A DNA stretch of 8,308 nucleotides from an uncultured Flavobacteriaceae bacterium (GCA_947311815.1 CAMZMA010000017.1:1-8308); one strand, 5' to 3'; shown: positions 1 through 7,020, counted from the stretch's first letter. Notes: generated from the letters alone by a model not told the origin. A program made the numbers and translations.

Positions 1-2
1 GG

Positions 3-28
3 ACACTCGTTCCCTTTCATTCCGAGCT
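3..28 (+). other. Degraded Illumina read-1 adapter-like sequence
   Basis: Positions 3-15 match the first 13 bases of the TruSeq read-1 primer (which begins ACACTCTTTCCCT) with one mismatch. Positions 20-28 (TTCCGAGCT) match its last nine bases (TTCCGATCT) with one mismatch. The middle of the primer is shortened and altered. Each match is short, but the order and position, at the extreme edge and followed at 109 by the opposite adapter, make a library remnant likely. Confidence 0.5.
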
Positions 29-56
29 TATGTACAAGTCCACAGGGGGCTAGGCG

Positions 57-104
57 CCGACACCGACCGTCCAGCTCAACCCTCTGCCAAGACAATTCAC
101 CGGG
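57..104 (-). repeat. Inverted repeat, left arm
   Basis: The reverse complement of this stretch matches 458-505 over 48 bases with two adjacent mismatches. Beyond 57 the similarity continues weakly with gaps (41-56 against about 506-524). The arms enclose the poly-A run and the 28S fragment. Inverted copies like this are typical of amplification or template-switch chimeras; an inverted genomic repeat in a eukaryote is the alternative. Confidence 0.9.
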
Positions 105-108
105 CCAG

Positions 109-119
109 AGATCGGAAGA
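109..119 (+). other. Illumina 3' adapter-like motif AGATCGGAAGA
   Basis: Eleven consecutive bases are identical to the start of the common TruSeq adapter. CACGT follows a few bases later, as it does in the index adapter, though the match then degrades. With the read-1-like motif at 3-28 it brackets an apparent insert of about 80 bases (29-108), which is the layout of one library molecule. Confidence 0.55.
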
Positions 120-223
120 CCCACGTTAAGCTAAAAATTCAAGATCAACGACAACTCCGGAACGTGGAAAAAAAGACGTGGCGGGGGGCCGGGGTCCGCG
201 CGCTCCCCCTCTCCAATTTGGTT

Positions 224-242
224 AAAAAAAAAAAAAAAAAAA
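224..242 (+). repeat. Poly-A run of 19 bases
   Basis: An uninterrupted run of 19 A follows CTCCAATTTGGTT. A similar context (CTCAAACTTGT followed by A-rich sequence) recurs at 523-549. Two related sequences each ending in A suggest a copied polyadenylated RNA or SINE-like tail, or an artefact of oligo-dT or amplification. Homopolymers this long are also prone to length errors. Confidence 0.9.
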
Positions 243-264
243 GCATTAGCATGGACGGAGGCCA

Positions 265-283
265 AGTAACTATGACTCTTAAT

Positions 284-298
<15 letters not shown>
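265..298. repeat. Fold-back palindrome in the 28S-like stretch
   Basis: AGTAACTATGACTCTT at 265-280 is the near reverse complement of 283-298 (14 of 16 bases), with a two-base gap. Both arms resemble the same universally conserved 28S segment, once in sense and once in antisense orientation. A self-primed or template-switched copy explains this better than a native hairpin. Confidence 0.8.
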
Positions 299-369
<71 letters not shown>

Positions 370-457
370 TCGCTCAGCCCCTCGGCAACATGCACAGAAT
401 GGAAGAGGACCAGTGTCATTGCAATGCAAGCAGCCCTGGGCCGCGACCGGGAGATTC

Positions 458-505
458 CCCGGTGAATTGTCTTGGCAGAGGGTTGAGCTGGGTGGTCGGT
501 GTCGG
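458..505 (+). repeat. Inverted repeat, right arm
   Basis: This is the partner of 57-104, 46 of 48 bases identical after reverse complementing. It runs directly into GCGCTCAGCCCC and an A-rich tail (534-549), where the bacterial sequence takes over. I do not recognise the repeated sequence itself. Confidence 0.9.
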
Positions 506-549
506 TGTTGGCGCTCAGCCCCTCTCAAACTTGTAAAAAAACAAAAAAA

Positions 550-759
550 GCTCAAATTTTAGAGCACAAAGAAGATGTTAAGAAAAATACGTATTGGTTA
601 AATTTGATTAAAAACAAAGATTACCAAAAAGATGAAGCATCTGCCATTGATACTTTTGAAAAAGATATAAATGCGTTGACTAAAAAAGACATACAAGATG
701 TTGCTAAAAAATACTTAACCAATGGTTATATTTTAGGAATTTTAAACCCTGAGAAATAA
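550..759 (+). CDS. M16 (insulinase-family) zinc peptidase, C-terminal fragment
   Basis: Only the last 69 residues remain. The pattern of charged helix, NTYWLN, a short linker, then INALTKKDIQDVAKKYL and a final LNPEK is the usual C-terminus of Bacteroidota M16 metallopeptidases, which are typically periplasmic or envelope-associated and often have two M16 domains. The HxxEH zinc site lies in the missing N-terminal part, so activity cannot be judged. The frame stays open upstream through the A-rich junction into the foreign segment, but the protein similarity plausibly begins only at about residues AQILEHK, so the truncation is an assembly break rather than a natural gene end. The gene converges on accA and shares the hairpin at 782-815. 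Confidence 0.75.
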   Translation, partial: AQILEHKEDVKKNTYWLNLIKNKDYQKDEASAIDTFEKDINALTKKDIQDVAKKYLTNGYILGILNPEK

Positions 760-781
760 AAATAATTTTATATTCTACAAT

Positions 782-815
782 AAAAGCTCAAAATTTTATC
801 AAATTTTGAGCTTTT
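782..815. terminator. Bidirectional intrinsic terminator between the M16 gene and accA
   Basis: The arms are 782-796 and 801-815 and form a perfect 15-bp stem, A4-GCTC-A4-T3 on the left, around a TATC loop. The stem ends are A-rich on one side and T-rich on the other, so both strands give a hairpin followed by U residues. It lies between two convergent genes (stop at 759, accA stop at 839) and would serve both. Confidence 0.9.
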
Positions 816-838
816 TATTTATGATTGAAATTTACTAT

Positions 839-1792
839 TTATTCTTTATAAACACCCATTTCTGCATATTTATCCATACGTTTTGTAACCAATTCTTTCG
901 GTGTCAAATCTTTCAATTCATTATAGGCATTTATAATTGTTTCTTCAACAACTTTAAAAGCGTCTTCTCTATTTGCATGTGCCCCACCAATAGGTTCTTT
1001 TATAATTCCGTCAATTAATTTTAGCTTTTTCATGTCTTTACTTGTTAGCTTTAATGCATCAGCAGCTGTTTCTTTAAACTCCCAACTACGCCATAAAATA
1101 GACGAACAAGATTCAGGCGAAATAACCGTGTACCAAGTGTTTTCCATCATATATACTCTATCTCCAACACCAATCCCTAAAGCACCTCCAGAAGCTCCTT
1201 CGCCAATAACAATAGTTATAATTGGTGTTTTTAAGCGAGTCATTTCTAAGATATTTCTAGCAATTGCTTCTCCTTGACCGCGTTCTTCTGCTTCTAAACC
1301 AGGATATGCTCCGGGAGTATCTAACAACGTAACAACTGGAATTCCGAATTTTTCTGCCATTTTCATCAAACGGAGTGCTTTTCTATATCCCTCAGGATTT
1401 GCCATTCCAAAATTACGGTATTGTCGTGTTTTGGTATTGTATCCTTTTTGCTGTCCAATAAACATGTAAGATTGATCGCCAATTTTACCCAAACCACCAA
1501 TCATTGCTTTGTCATCTTTTACATTTCTATCACCATGAAGCTCCATAAAAGTATTGCCACAAATTGCATTGATATAATCTAAAGTATAAGGTCTATTAGG
1601 ATGACGAGACAACTGTACACGTTGCCACGCAGAAAGATTTTTATAAATATCTTTCTTTGTTTTTTCTAGTTTTTTTTCAATTTTATTACAGGTAGCTTTT
1701 ACATCTACATCATTATCTATACCTATTTGATAGCATTTTTCTAATTGTTCTTCCAATTCTTTAATTGGTATTTCAAAATCTAAATATTCCAT
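839..1792 (-). CDS. accA: Acetyl-CoA carboxylase carboxyltransferase subunit alpha
   Basis: AccA pairs with AccD to transfer the carboxyl group from carboxybiotin-BCCP to acetyl-CoA, giving malonyl-CoA for fatty-acid synthesis in the cytoplasm. The 317 residues match the usual family length (about 319 in E. coli). The N-terminal helical region (1-60) leads into the crotonase-fold domain. Visible landmarks are ELHGDR (84-89), LDTPGAYPGLEAEERGQ (157-173), the glycine-rich GEGASGGA (197-204) expected to form an oxyanion hole, and ISPESCSSILWR (224-235). accD is not in the window, which is normal because the two subunits are often unlinked. The ATG start gives a standard N-terminus (MEYLDFEIPI). 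A well-formed Bacteroidota promoter lies just upstream, so accA can be transcribed independently of the eamA operon. Confidence 0.98.
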   Translation of the reverse strand: MEYLDFEIPIKELEEQLEKCYQIGIDNDVDVKATCNKIEKKLEKTKKDIYKNLSAWQRVQLSRHPNRPYTLDYINAICGNTFMELHGDRNVKDDKAMIGGLGKIGDQSYMFIGQQKGYNTKTRQYRNFGMANPEGYRKALRLMKMAEKFGIPVVTLLDTPGAYPGLEAEERGQGEAIARNILEMTRLKTPIITIVIGEGASGGALGIGVGDRVYMMENTWYTVISPESCSSILWRSWEFKETAADALKLTSKDMKKLKLIDGIIKEPIGGAHANREDAFKVVEETIINAYNELKDLTPKELVTKRMDKYAEMGVYKE

Positions 1793-1828
1793 CTTAAGTT
1801 ACTTGATTTTTATAGTTGTTTACAAAGA

Positions 1829-1861
1829 CAAACATACTATATTTTTGATTGGTAGCACAAA
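1829..1861 (-). promoter_or_regulatory. Bacteroidota-type promoter of accA
   Basis: On the minus strand there is TTTG (1861-1858), a 21-base spacer and TATGTTTG (1836-1829), a full match to the TANNTTTG -7 element with a suitable -33. The expected transcript would have a leader of roughly 30 bases before the ATG at 1792. It lies between the eamA stop and accA. Confidence 0.65.
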
Positions 1862-1885
1862 ATTGATTGCTTTTTTTATGAAGAA

Positions 1886-2782
1886 TCAGCGTTTTAGTTT
1901 CCTTTTTATCATCGATTTGTTTTTAATAAATCCGTTGATAAAAACCACCAACAAAACAATGACTGCGCCGTAATAAAACTCGATATTCATTCTTTCTTTT
2001 TCGCCAAATACTATCAACGCCAAAATGATAGCATAAATGGGTTCTAAATTAATGGTCAGCATGACCGTATAAGGACTAATGTATTTCATCACTTTTACTG
2101 ATATGATAAATGCATAAGCAGTACAAATACTACTTAACAGCAATAAATACAACCAATCTAAAGAAGATAAATTAAAAAACTCATATGAAAAACTACCTTG
2201 TACAGCTAAAAAAACCACCACAAACAATGTGCCAAATAACAATTGATAAAATGAGATGACATCGGCTTTATAATCTTGTATCAACAACCCATTTAACACC
2301 GCAAATAACGCCGATAAAAATGCGGAAATAAGTGCATACATAATCCCTAAAGAATATTGACTTTCGAAATTGAAAATAATATACAATCCTAAAACTACCA
2401 ATAACCCTAAAAAGATTTCAAGTGATTTTATTTTTCGTTTAAAAAAAAGCGGTTCTATTAACGATGTAAAAAAAGCACCCGTGCTCATGGTAACTAAGGC
2501 TACAGAAATATTTGAAATTTTTATCGCCTTAAAAAAAGTAATCCAATGTATGGCGATAATAATACCCGATATTAAAAATTTAACGCCTGCTTTTGCATCA
2601 ATTTTTAACGATTTTTTTTTGAGCAAGAAATATATCAGAATAAAAAACACGGCTAATCCCATTCTAAAAAACACTAACGGAATCGCATCAATACTTATTA
2701 AAGCACCTAAAATTGCTGTAAAACCCCAAATAAAAACAATGACATGTAAATGGAGGTAATTTTTAAGTTTACTTTCTAACAT
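1886..2782 (-). CDS. EamA-family (DMT superfamily) transporter
   Basis: This is a 298-residue integral membrane protein with about ten hydrophobic segments in two five-helix halves, the classic EamA duplication and length. Signature stretches are IVFIWGFTAILGALI near the N-terminus, HWITFFKAIKISNISVALVTMSTGAFFTSLIEPLFF at the end of the first half, and YTVMLTINLEPIYAIILALIVFGE in the second. The positively charged C-terminus (KNKSMIKRKLKR) suits a cytoplasmic tail. EamA members export metabolites or amino acids, and the substrate cannot be read from the sequence. I chose the ATG at 2782 (MLESKLKNYL) because it gives the usual short N-terminus; an ATG at 2803 would add seven residues. The gene overlaps the lptF/G reading frame by 14 bases, so translational coupling is likely. 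Confidence 0.9.
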   Translation of the reverse strand: MLESKLKNYLHLHVIVFIWGFTAILGALISIDAIPLVFFRMGLAVFFILIYFLLKKKSLKIDAKAGVKFLISGIIIAIHWITFFKAIKISNISVALVTMSTGAFFTSLIEPLFFKRKIKSLEIFLGLLVVLGLYIIFNFESQYSLGIMYALISAFLSALFAVLNGLLIQDYKADVISFYQLLFGTLFVVVFLAVQGSFSYEFFNLSSLDWLYLLLLSSICTAYAFIISVKVMKYISPYTVMLTINLEPIYAIILALIVFGEKERMNIEFYYGAVIVLLVVFINGFIKNKSMIKRKLKR

Positions 2783-3854
2783 TTCTAAAAAGATATACGG
2801 CAATTAATCCGAAAACAACATTCGGAAACCAAACATACAGTAACGAGTTTACACCTGCAACAGCGCCTAAAACCTCAGAAATTTTTAAGAAAAAGATGTA
2901 CAAAAACATAATTCCTACACCTATTGCTAAATTAACTCCCGTACCGCCTCTTCTTTTTTTGTACGATAAAGCTACCGCAATAATGGTTAAAATATACGTA
3001 GCAATAGGCAAACTTGTACGTTTATGAAATTCTACTAAATAAGAATTCAGATTTTTGACGCCTCTTTTTTTAGAAATACTGATAAAATCTAACAATTCTC
3101 CTGAAGGCATTTGTTGAGAAAAAACTGATTTATAAATTAAATCTTTTGGTGTAAAAGCAAATGTTGTATCAATTTTAGTAGCAGTAAAAATACTATCTCT
3201 ATCGTTATAAATTCTTCTTATTTTATAATTTGTTAACGTAAATGTACTGTCTTTTATATTATACCGTATGTTGTCTGCATTTAGTTTACTTTTTAATTAT
3301 AAACCATCATACACTTCTGATGAGAAAAAATATCCTTGATTTCTTTTCAAGTCAAAACTGTGCACAAATATATACGTACTATCACTTAATTGTAAGCTAA
3401 AATCTTTTACATACCTGTCTTTAGACGTTTTTCTATCAATGTATTTGGCTTCAAATTTTGTTCTAATTTTACTACTATTAGGCACTACAAAATGGTTCAT
3501 CCCCAGAGCGATAATTGTAACTATGGTTGCACCAATAAAATACGGATATAAAAAACGTGTAAACGAAATTTTAGCATTGGTCATTGCTACAATTTCTGTG
3601 TTATTAGATAGTTTTGATGTGAATAAAATAACCGCAATAAACACCGCCAAAGGCATAAAAGTATTGGCATAATAAATGGTAAAATTTTTATAATACTCAT
3701 TGAGTATTTGATAAAAACCTAAATCGTCATGGTATAAAAATTTGTCTATTTTTTCTGATATATCTATTGCAATTGCAATAGGAATCAATATCATTAAGGT
3801 AAACAAAAAAGTTACCAAATATCGTTTTAATATGTACCAATCTAATTTTTTCAC
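2769..3854 (-). pseudogene. LptF/LptG (YjgP/YjgQ) family permease with an in-frame stop
   Basis: Family members are the inner-membrane permease subunits that, with LptB, extract LPS and pass it to LptC/LptA. The reading frame spans 361 positions, normal for the family. It has N-terminal membrane segments (about 10-32, 57-79, 101-124), the conserved SNNTEIVAMTNAKIS motif (83-97), a periplasmic beta-jellyroll and C-terminal membrane segments ending YLFRNVRK. Codon 186 is TAA (3299-3297), between VYDGL and LKSKLNADNIRYN; the frame is otherwise open on both sides and keeps protein-like sequence. One A-to-T change from AAA (Lys) would produce it. Because LPS export is normally essential, a consensus error is as likely as a true nonsense mutation; a second paralogue elsewhere would not obviously replace it. 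The start is GTG, directly after the tgt TAA stop. Whether it is LptF or LptG I cannot tell. Confidence 0.85.
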
Positions 3855-4985
3855 TTACAATCTTTTATCCATTTGTTTCACCATTTTCTCTTTCCAAACA
3901 GCAAAATCTCCTGCAATAATATGTTTACGTGCTTCTCTTGTTAACCACAAATAAAATCCGAGGTTATGAATAGAAGCTATTTGTTTTCCTAGCATTTCTT
4001 TTGCGGCAAATAAATGGCGTAAATAGGCTTTAGAGTAATAGGTATCTACTTCTGTAATACCCATTTCGTCAATAGGAGAAAAATCATTTTCCCATTTTTT
4101 ATTTTTAATATTGATGGTTCCGTGAGCGGTAAATAGCATTCCGTTTCTCGCATTTCGTGTTGGCATTACACAATCAAACATATCAATTCCTAAGGCTATA
4201 TTTTCTAAGATATTTATAGGTGTTCCTACGCCCATTAAATAACGGGGTTTGTCTTCTGGCAAAATGGCGGTTACAATTTCGGTCATTTCGTACATTTCTT
4301 CTGCGGGTTCACCTACCGACAAACCTCCAATAGCATTTCCTTCTGCACCAACCGAAGCAATAAATTCTGCCGACTGTTTGCGTAAATCTTTATATGTACT
4401 TCCTTGTACTATCGGAAAAAATGTTTGGTTATACCCGTATTTTGTAGGCACTTTTTCTAAATGATTAATGCAGCGTTTTAACCATCTATGAGTCATGTGC
4501 ATCGATCTTTTTGCGTAATTAAAATCGCAAGGATACGGTGTGCATTCATCAAAAGCCATGATAATATCTGCACCAATTGTACGTTGAATTTCCATGACAT
4601 TTTCTGGCGTAAAAAGATGCATAGAACCATCAATATGACTTTTAAATTTTACGCCTTCTTCTTTAATTTTTCTACGTCCAGAGAGTGAATACACTTGATA
4701 ACCACCAGAATCTGTTAAGATATTCCGATCCCAATTCATAAATTTGTGCAAACCACCTGCTTGCTCTAAAATTTTAGTTTTAGGACGTAAATATAAATGA
4801 TAGGTGTTTCCTAAAATAATATCAGGATTTATCTGTTCTTTTAATTCGGTTTGATGTACACCTTTTACAGTGCCAACGGTACCAACAGGCATAAAAATAG
4901 GCGTTTCTATAGTACCATGATCTGTGGTAATAACTCCAGCTCTTGCCTTTGTTTTAGGATCTTTATTTTTTAATTCAAATTGCAT
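3855..4985 (-). CDS. tgt: Queuine/preQ1 tRNA-guanine transglycosylase
   Basis: Tgt swaps G34 of the GUN anticodons (Asp, Asn, His, Tyr) for preQ1, the first tRNA-level step of queuosine formation. The 376-residue TIM barrel carries all the main motifs: GTVKGV, GNTYHLYLRP, TDSGGYQV with the general Asp (D92), MAFDEC (D146), FFPIVQGS, GGLSVGEP (210-217), and FDCVMPTRNARNG with nucleophile D261 and the tRNA-contacting TR. Oddly, the three zinc cysteines of classic bacterial Tgt (CxCxxC, 302/304/307 in E. coli) align with Gly299, Thr301 and Asp304, while the partner His is kept (H340 in SIHNL). I chose ATG 4985 (MQFELKNKDP) over a TTG at 4994, because the latter would lie inside the -7 element. 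The gene abuts lptF/G and heads the operon. Confidence 0.97.
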   Translation of the reverse strand: MQFELKNKDPKTKARAGVITTDHGTIETPIFMPVGTVGTVKGVHQTELKEQINPDIILGNTYHLYLRPKTKILEQAGGLHKFMNWDRNILTDSGGYQVYSLSGRRKIKEEGVKFKSHIDGSMHLFTPENVMEIQRTIGADIIMAFDECTPYPCDFNYAKRSMHMTHRWLKRCINHLEKVPTKYGYNQTFFPIVQGSTYKDLRKQSAEFIASVGAEGNAIGGLSVGEPAEEMYEMTEIVTAILPEDKPRYLMGVGTPINILENIALGIDMFDCVMPTRNARNGMLFTAHGTINIKNKKWENDFSPIDEMGITEVDTYYSKAYLRHLFAAKEMLGKQIASIHNLGFYLWLTREARKHIIAGDFAVWKEKMVKQMDKRL

Positions 4986-4991
4986 AGTTGG

Positions 4992-4999
4992 CAAAGATA
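4992..4999 (-). promoter_or_regulatory. -7 element upstream of tgt, possibly leaderless
   Basis: TATCTTTG on the minus strand is an exact TANNTTTG match ending only six bases before the tgt ATG. Transcription from it would begin at or within a few bases of the start codon. No good -33 TTTG is seen about 20 bases upstream, so the promoter is supported by one box only. Confidence 0.5.
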
Positions 5000-5065
5000 C
5001 GCTTATTTAAGAATTGATAAATTAAAAGATTTCTTAAAAATCAAAGACCTCTAAAAAATTAGTGA

Positions 5066-5953
5066 TTACCGTCTTCGTTTTCTATTAGACTGCTTTGAAT
5101 TTTTGCCAAATTTAGGCGAGTTTTTTCGAAATGAAGCACTTTTCTTATTAAAATCGGTTGGTTTTTGCGGCGTTTTCTTTTTAGAATTCGATTTTTTCTT
5201 TGGTGTTTTTACCAAAGAAGCCTCTTCTGTTTTAGAAGAAGTCGCAATCATTTTATTAATTTGATTCAGTTCTTGCGTTGTTAATTCTCTCCAATCTCCT
5301 GTTTTTAAGCTGCCCAATGTTACATTCATAATACGAGTCCGTTTTAGTTTGGTTACCTCATAACCTAAATACTCGCACATGCGTCTTATTTGCCGATTTA
5401 AACCTTGTGTTAAAATAATTTGAAACACAAAATCACTGACTTTTTTTACCGTACATTTTTGAGTTACTGTGCCTAAAATCGGAATTCCATTTGCCATTTT
5501 TTGCACAAAATCATCTGTAATTTTTTTATTGACAGCCACCACATATTCTTTTTCATGATGATTTCCTGCTCGTAATATTTTGTTCACAATATCACCATCA
5601 TTGGTTAAAAAAATTAAGCCTTCGGATGGTTTGTCTAAGCGACCAATTGGAAATAATCGTTGCGGATAATTAATGTGTTTTACAATATTTTTACGCTCTT
5701 TGCTATCTGTGGTAGAAACAATTCCGACAGGTTTATTTAAAGCAATATATACCGTTTTAGGTTTTGCTTGTAATTGCCTTCCATCAACTTTTACAACATC
5801 GCCTTCAAAAACCCGATTTCCTAATTGAGCAATTTGTTTATTGATGGTTACACGTCCTGCAACAATCAATTTTTCGGCATCTCTACGAGAGCAAATACCT
5901 GTACTGCTAATGTACTTATTAAGATTTGTCGAGTTTTGGTTGTTGTTTGGCAT
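5066..5953 (-). CDS. rluF: 23S rRNA pseudouridine synthase RluF
   Basis: RluF converts U2604 of 23S rRNA to pseudouridine (with U2605 reported as a secondary site in E. coli). The 295 residues hold an S4 RNA-binding domain (about 10-57, SSTGICSRRDAEKLI), then the RsuA-type catalytic domain with GRLDKPSEGL (catalytic D107), LRAGNHHEKEYVV, GIPILGTVT and GLNRQIRRMCEYLGYEV. The GIPILGTVT and GLNRQIRRMCE stretches resemble RluF more than RluB, RluE or RsuA. The last 45 residues are a lysine/arginine-rich, low-complexity tail ending NRKRRR, probably disordered and RNA-binding. The frame stays open upstream through the tRNA gene, but that extension is tRNA-Ser translated, so the ATG at 5953 is the start. 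The gene follows the tRNA terminator at 5986-6017. Confidence 0.92.
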   Translation of the reverse strand: MPNNNQNSTNLNKYISSTGICSRRDAEKLIVAGRVTINKQIAQLGNRVFEGDVVKVDGRQLQAKPKTVYIALNKPVGIVSTTDSKERKNIVKHINYPQRLFPIGRLDKPSEGLIFLTNDGDIVNKILRAGNHHEKEYVVAVNKKITDDFVQKMANGIPILGTVTQKCTVKKVSDFVFQIILTQGLNRQIRRMCEYLGYEVTKLKRTRIMNVTLGSLKTGDWRELTTQELNQINKMIATSSKTEEASLVKTPKKKSNSKKKTPQKPTDFNKKSASFRKNSPKFGKNSKQSNRKRRR

Positions 5954-5985
5954 CAATAATTTATTTATGGCAAGGTATGAAAGAA

Positions 5986-6017
5986 AAAAAACCGAAACAA
6001 AATTGTTTCGGTTTTTT
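5986..6017 (-). terminator. Intrinsic terminator of tRNA-Ser
   Basis: On the minus strand the arms 6017-6003 and 6000-5986 pair over up to 15 bases (A6-CCGAAACAA with its complement) around a small loop. The right side ends in a run of eight T. It begins two bases past the tRNA 3' end and lies before the rluF start. A weak -7-like TACCTTGC (5977-5970) follows and may drive rluF. Confidence 0.88.
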
Positions 6018-6018
6018 G

Positions 6019-6103
6019 CGGAGAATGAGGGATTCGAACCCCCGGACCTGTTACAGTCAACAGTTTTCAAGACTGCCGCATTCGACCACTCTGCCAATTC
6101 TCC
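6019..6103 (-). tRNA. tRNA-Ser (anticodon UGA)
   Basis: The 85-base gene folds as a class II tRNA. The acceptor stem is GGAGAAT/ATTCTCC with discriminator G. The anticodon stem GCAGT/ACTGT has loop CTTGAAA, giving TGA at 6069-6067. A long variable arm follows, and the T-arm GGGGG-TTCGAAT-CCCTC has one G-U pair. CCA is not encoded (CAA follows), so the CCA-adding enzyme must complete it. UGA reads UCN serine codons, especially UCA. It stands alone, divergent from the tauE gene, with its own promoter and terminator. Confidence 0.98.
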
Positions 6104-6137
6104 GAGTATCTCATCAAGTATTCCTTGAATGCGGGTG

Positions 6138-6168
6138 CAAATATAACAACCTTTTTTTAGTTCAGAAA
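6138..6168 (-). promoter_or_regulatory. Promoter of tRNA-Ser
   Basis: TATATTTG on the minus strand (6145-6138) matches TANNTTTG exactly. A TTTC resembling the -33 element lies 19 bases upstream (6168-6165). The predicted start leaves about 25-30 bases before the mature tRNA 5' end. Confidence 0.55.
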
Positions 6169-6202
6169 CCTTTTTTTAACTTTTTTCTAGATTTTTTTAT
6201 GA

Positions 6203-6210
6203 TACATTTG
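6203..6210 (+). promoter_or_regulatory. -7 element of the tauE-like gene
   Basis: TACATTTG is an exact TANNTTTG match 21 bases before the ATG at 6232. Upstream is a T-rich stretch without a clear TTTG -33. It sits back to back with the tRNA-Ser promoter in the same divergent gap. Confidence 0.5.
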
Positions 6211-6231
6211 CGTTTTAATCAATTTTAAAAA

Positions 6232-6975
6232 ATGTTAAAATTTTTATTGTTAATTTTTGTAGGTTTTATAGCGGGTATTATTAATACTTTAGCAGGCGGA
6301 GGCTCTTTATTAACATTGCCCGCCTTAATTTTTTTAGGACTTCCCCCAAGTGTTGCTAACGGTACTAATAGAGTGGCCATTTTTATTCAAATGATTGCTG
6401 GTAGTTCTGGTTTTAAAAGTAAAGGAATCAATACATTTCCTTTTAGCATTTACTTGGGTATTGCAGCTCTACTTGGGTCTATTATTGGCGCTAATATCGC
6501 TATTGACATAGCGCCAGAAACTTTTACTAAAATCTTATCATTTGTAATGATAACAGTTGTTTTATTACTCATTTTTAAACCAAAACTAAAAGTCAGCAAT
6601 CTCATCGAAAAAACAAAAGGAAAAGATTTAATAATTAGTTCTATTGCTTTTTTCTTTTTCGGTATTTATGGCGGATTTATTAATGCTGGTTTAGGTTTTA
6701 TTTTAATTATGTTTTTACATTATTTTAATCAACTTTCATTAGTTAAAGCAAACGCATCTAAAGCTGTTATTATTATTATTTATATGGCAGGGGCTTTACT
6801 TATATTTGTTTTAAATGACAAAGTAAATTGGCAAATGGGATTAACTATGGCTATAGGAAACGCTATTGGCGCATGGTTTTCAAGTCGATTTTCTGTAAAT
6901 AAAGGAGATAAATTTATCAAAATATTTTTAATTATTACTGTTAGTATTATGGCAATTAAATTGTGGTTTTTCTAA
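6232..6975 (+). CDS. TauE/SafE-family membrane permease
   Basis: This 247-residue, strongly hydrophobic protein has about eight membrane segments in two related halves, as in the TauE/SafE (DUF81) family. The first half carries the family motif GFIAGIINTLAGGGSLLTLP (11-30) and continues to PPSVANGTNRVAI. The second half repeats it as GIYGGFINAGLGFILIMFL with LVKANASKAVI. Family members are linked to export of sulfite, sulfoacetate or other organosulfur anions, but nothing nearby concerns sulfur metabolism, so the substrate is open. It is the first gene right of the divergent tRNA promoter. aroC follows 45 bases later with its own promoter, so readthrough is possible but not required. Confidence 0.93.
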   Translation: MLKFLLLIFVGFIAGIINTLAGGGSLLTLPALIFLGLPPSVANGTNRVAIFIQMIAGSSGFKSKGINTFPFSIYLGIAALLGSIIGANIAIDIAPETFTKILSFVMITVVLLLIFKPKLKVSNLIEKTKGKDLIISSIAFFFFGIYGGFINAGLGFILIMFLHYFNQLSLVKANASKAVIIIIYMAGALLIFVLNDKVNWQMGLTMAIGNAIGAWFSSRFSVNKGDKFIKIFLIITVSIMAIKLWFF

Positions 6976-6992
6976 CAAAAAAAGTACCTTTG
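6961..6992 (+). promoter_or_regulatory. Promoter of aroC
   Basis: TTG (6961-6963), inside the last codons of the tauE-like gene, is followed after 21 bases by TACCTTTG (6985-6992), an exact TANNTTTG. The predicted leader before the aroC ATG at 7021 is about 25 bases. Confidence 0.6.
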
Positions 6993-7020
6993 TCTAACAC
7001 AACTAAAAAACAATCAACAA

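Noticed and set aside
546..560. Similarity of AAAAGCTCAAATTTT to the left arm of the terminator at 782-797
   Set aside because: The bases encode the expected M16 residues (AQIL) and are AT-rich; about 15 bases of similarity can be coincidence. It might have helped a template switch, but nothing supports that.
839..1018. Plus-strand open frames over accA, tgt, aroC and the eamA gene
   Set aside because: They are antisense shadows of well-identified genes with no family resemblance of their own.
3297..3854. Two separate genes for the lptF/G halves
   Set aside because: Both halves are in the same frame, the intervening codons are protein-like, and the combined length fits one family member. 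The Met at 3110 is internal.
5954..6097. N-terminal extension of rluF by 48 residues
   Set aside because: The extension reads MAEWSNAAVLKTVDC..., which is the tRNA-Ser gene translated, and it also crosses the tRNA terminator. The start at 5953 gives a normal S4-domain N-terminus.
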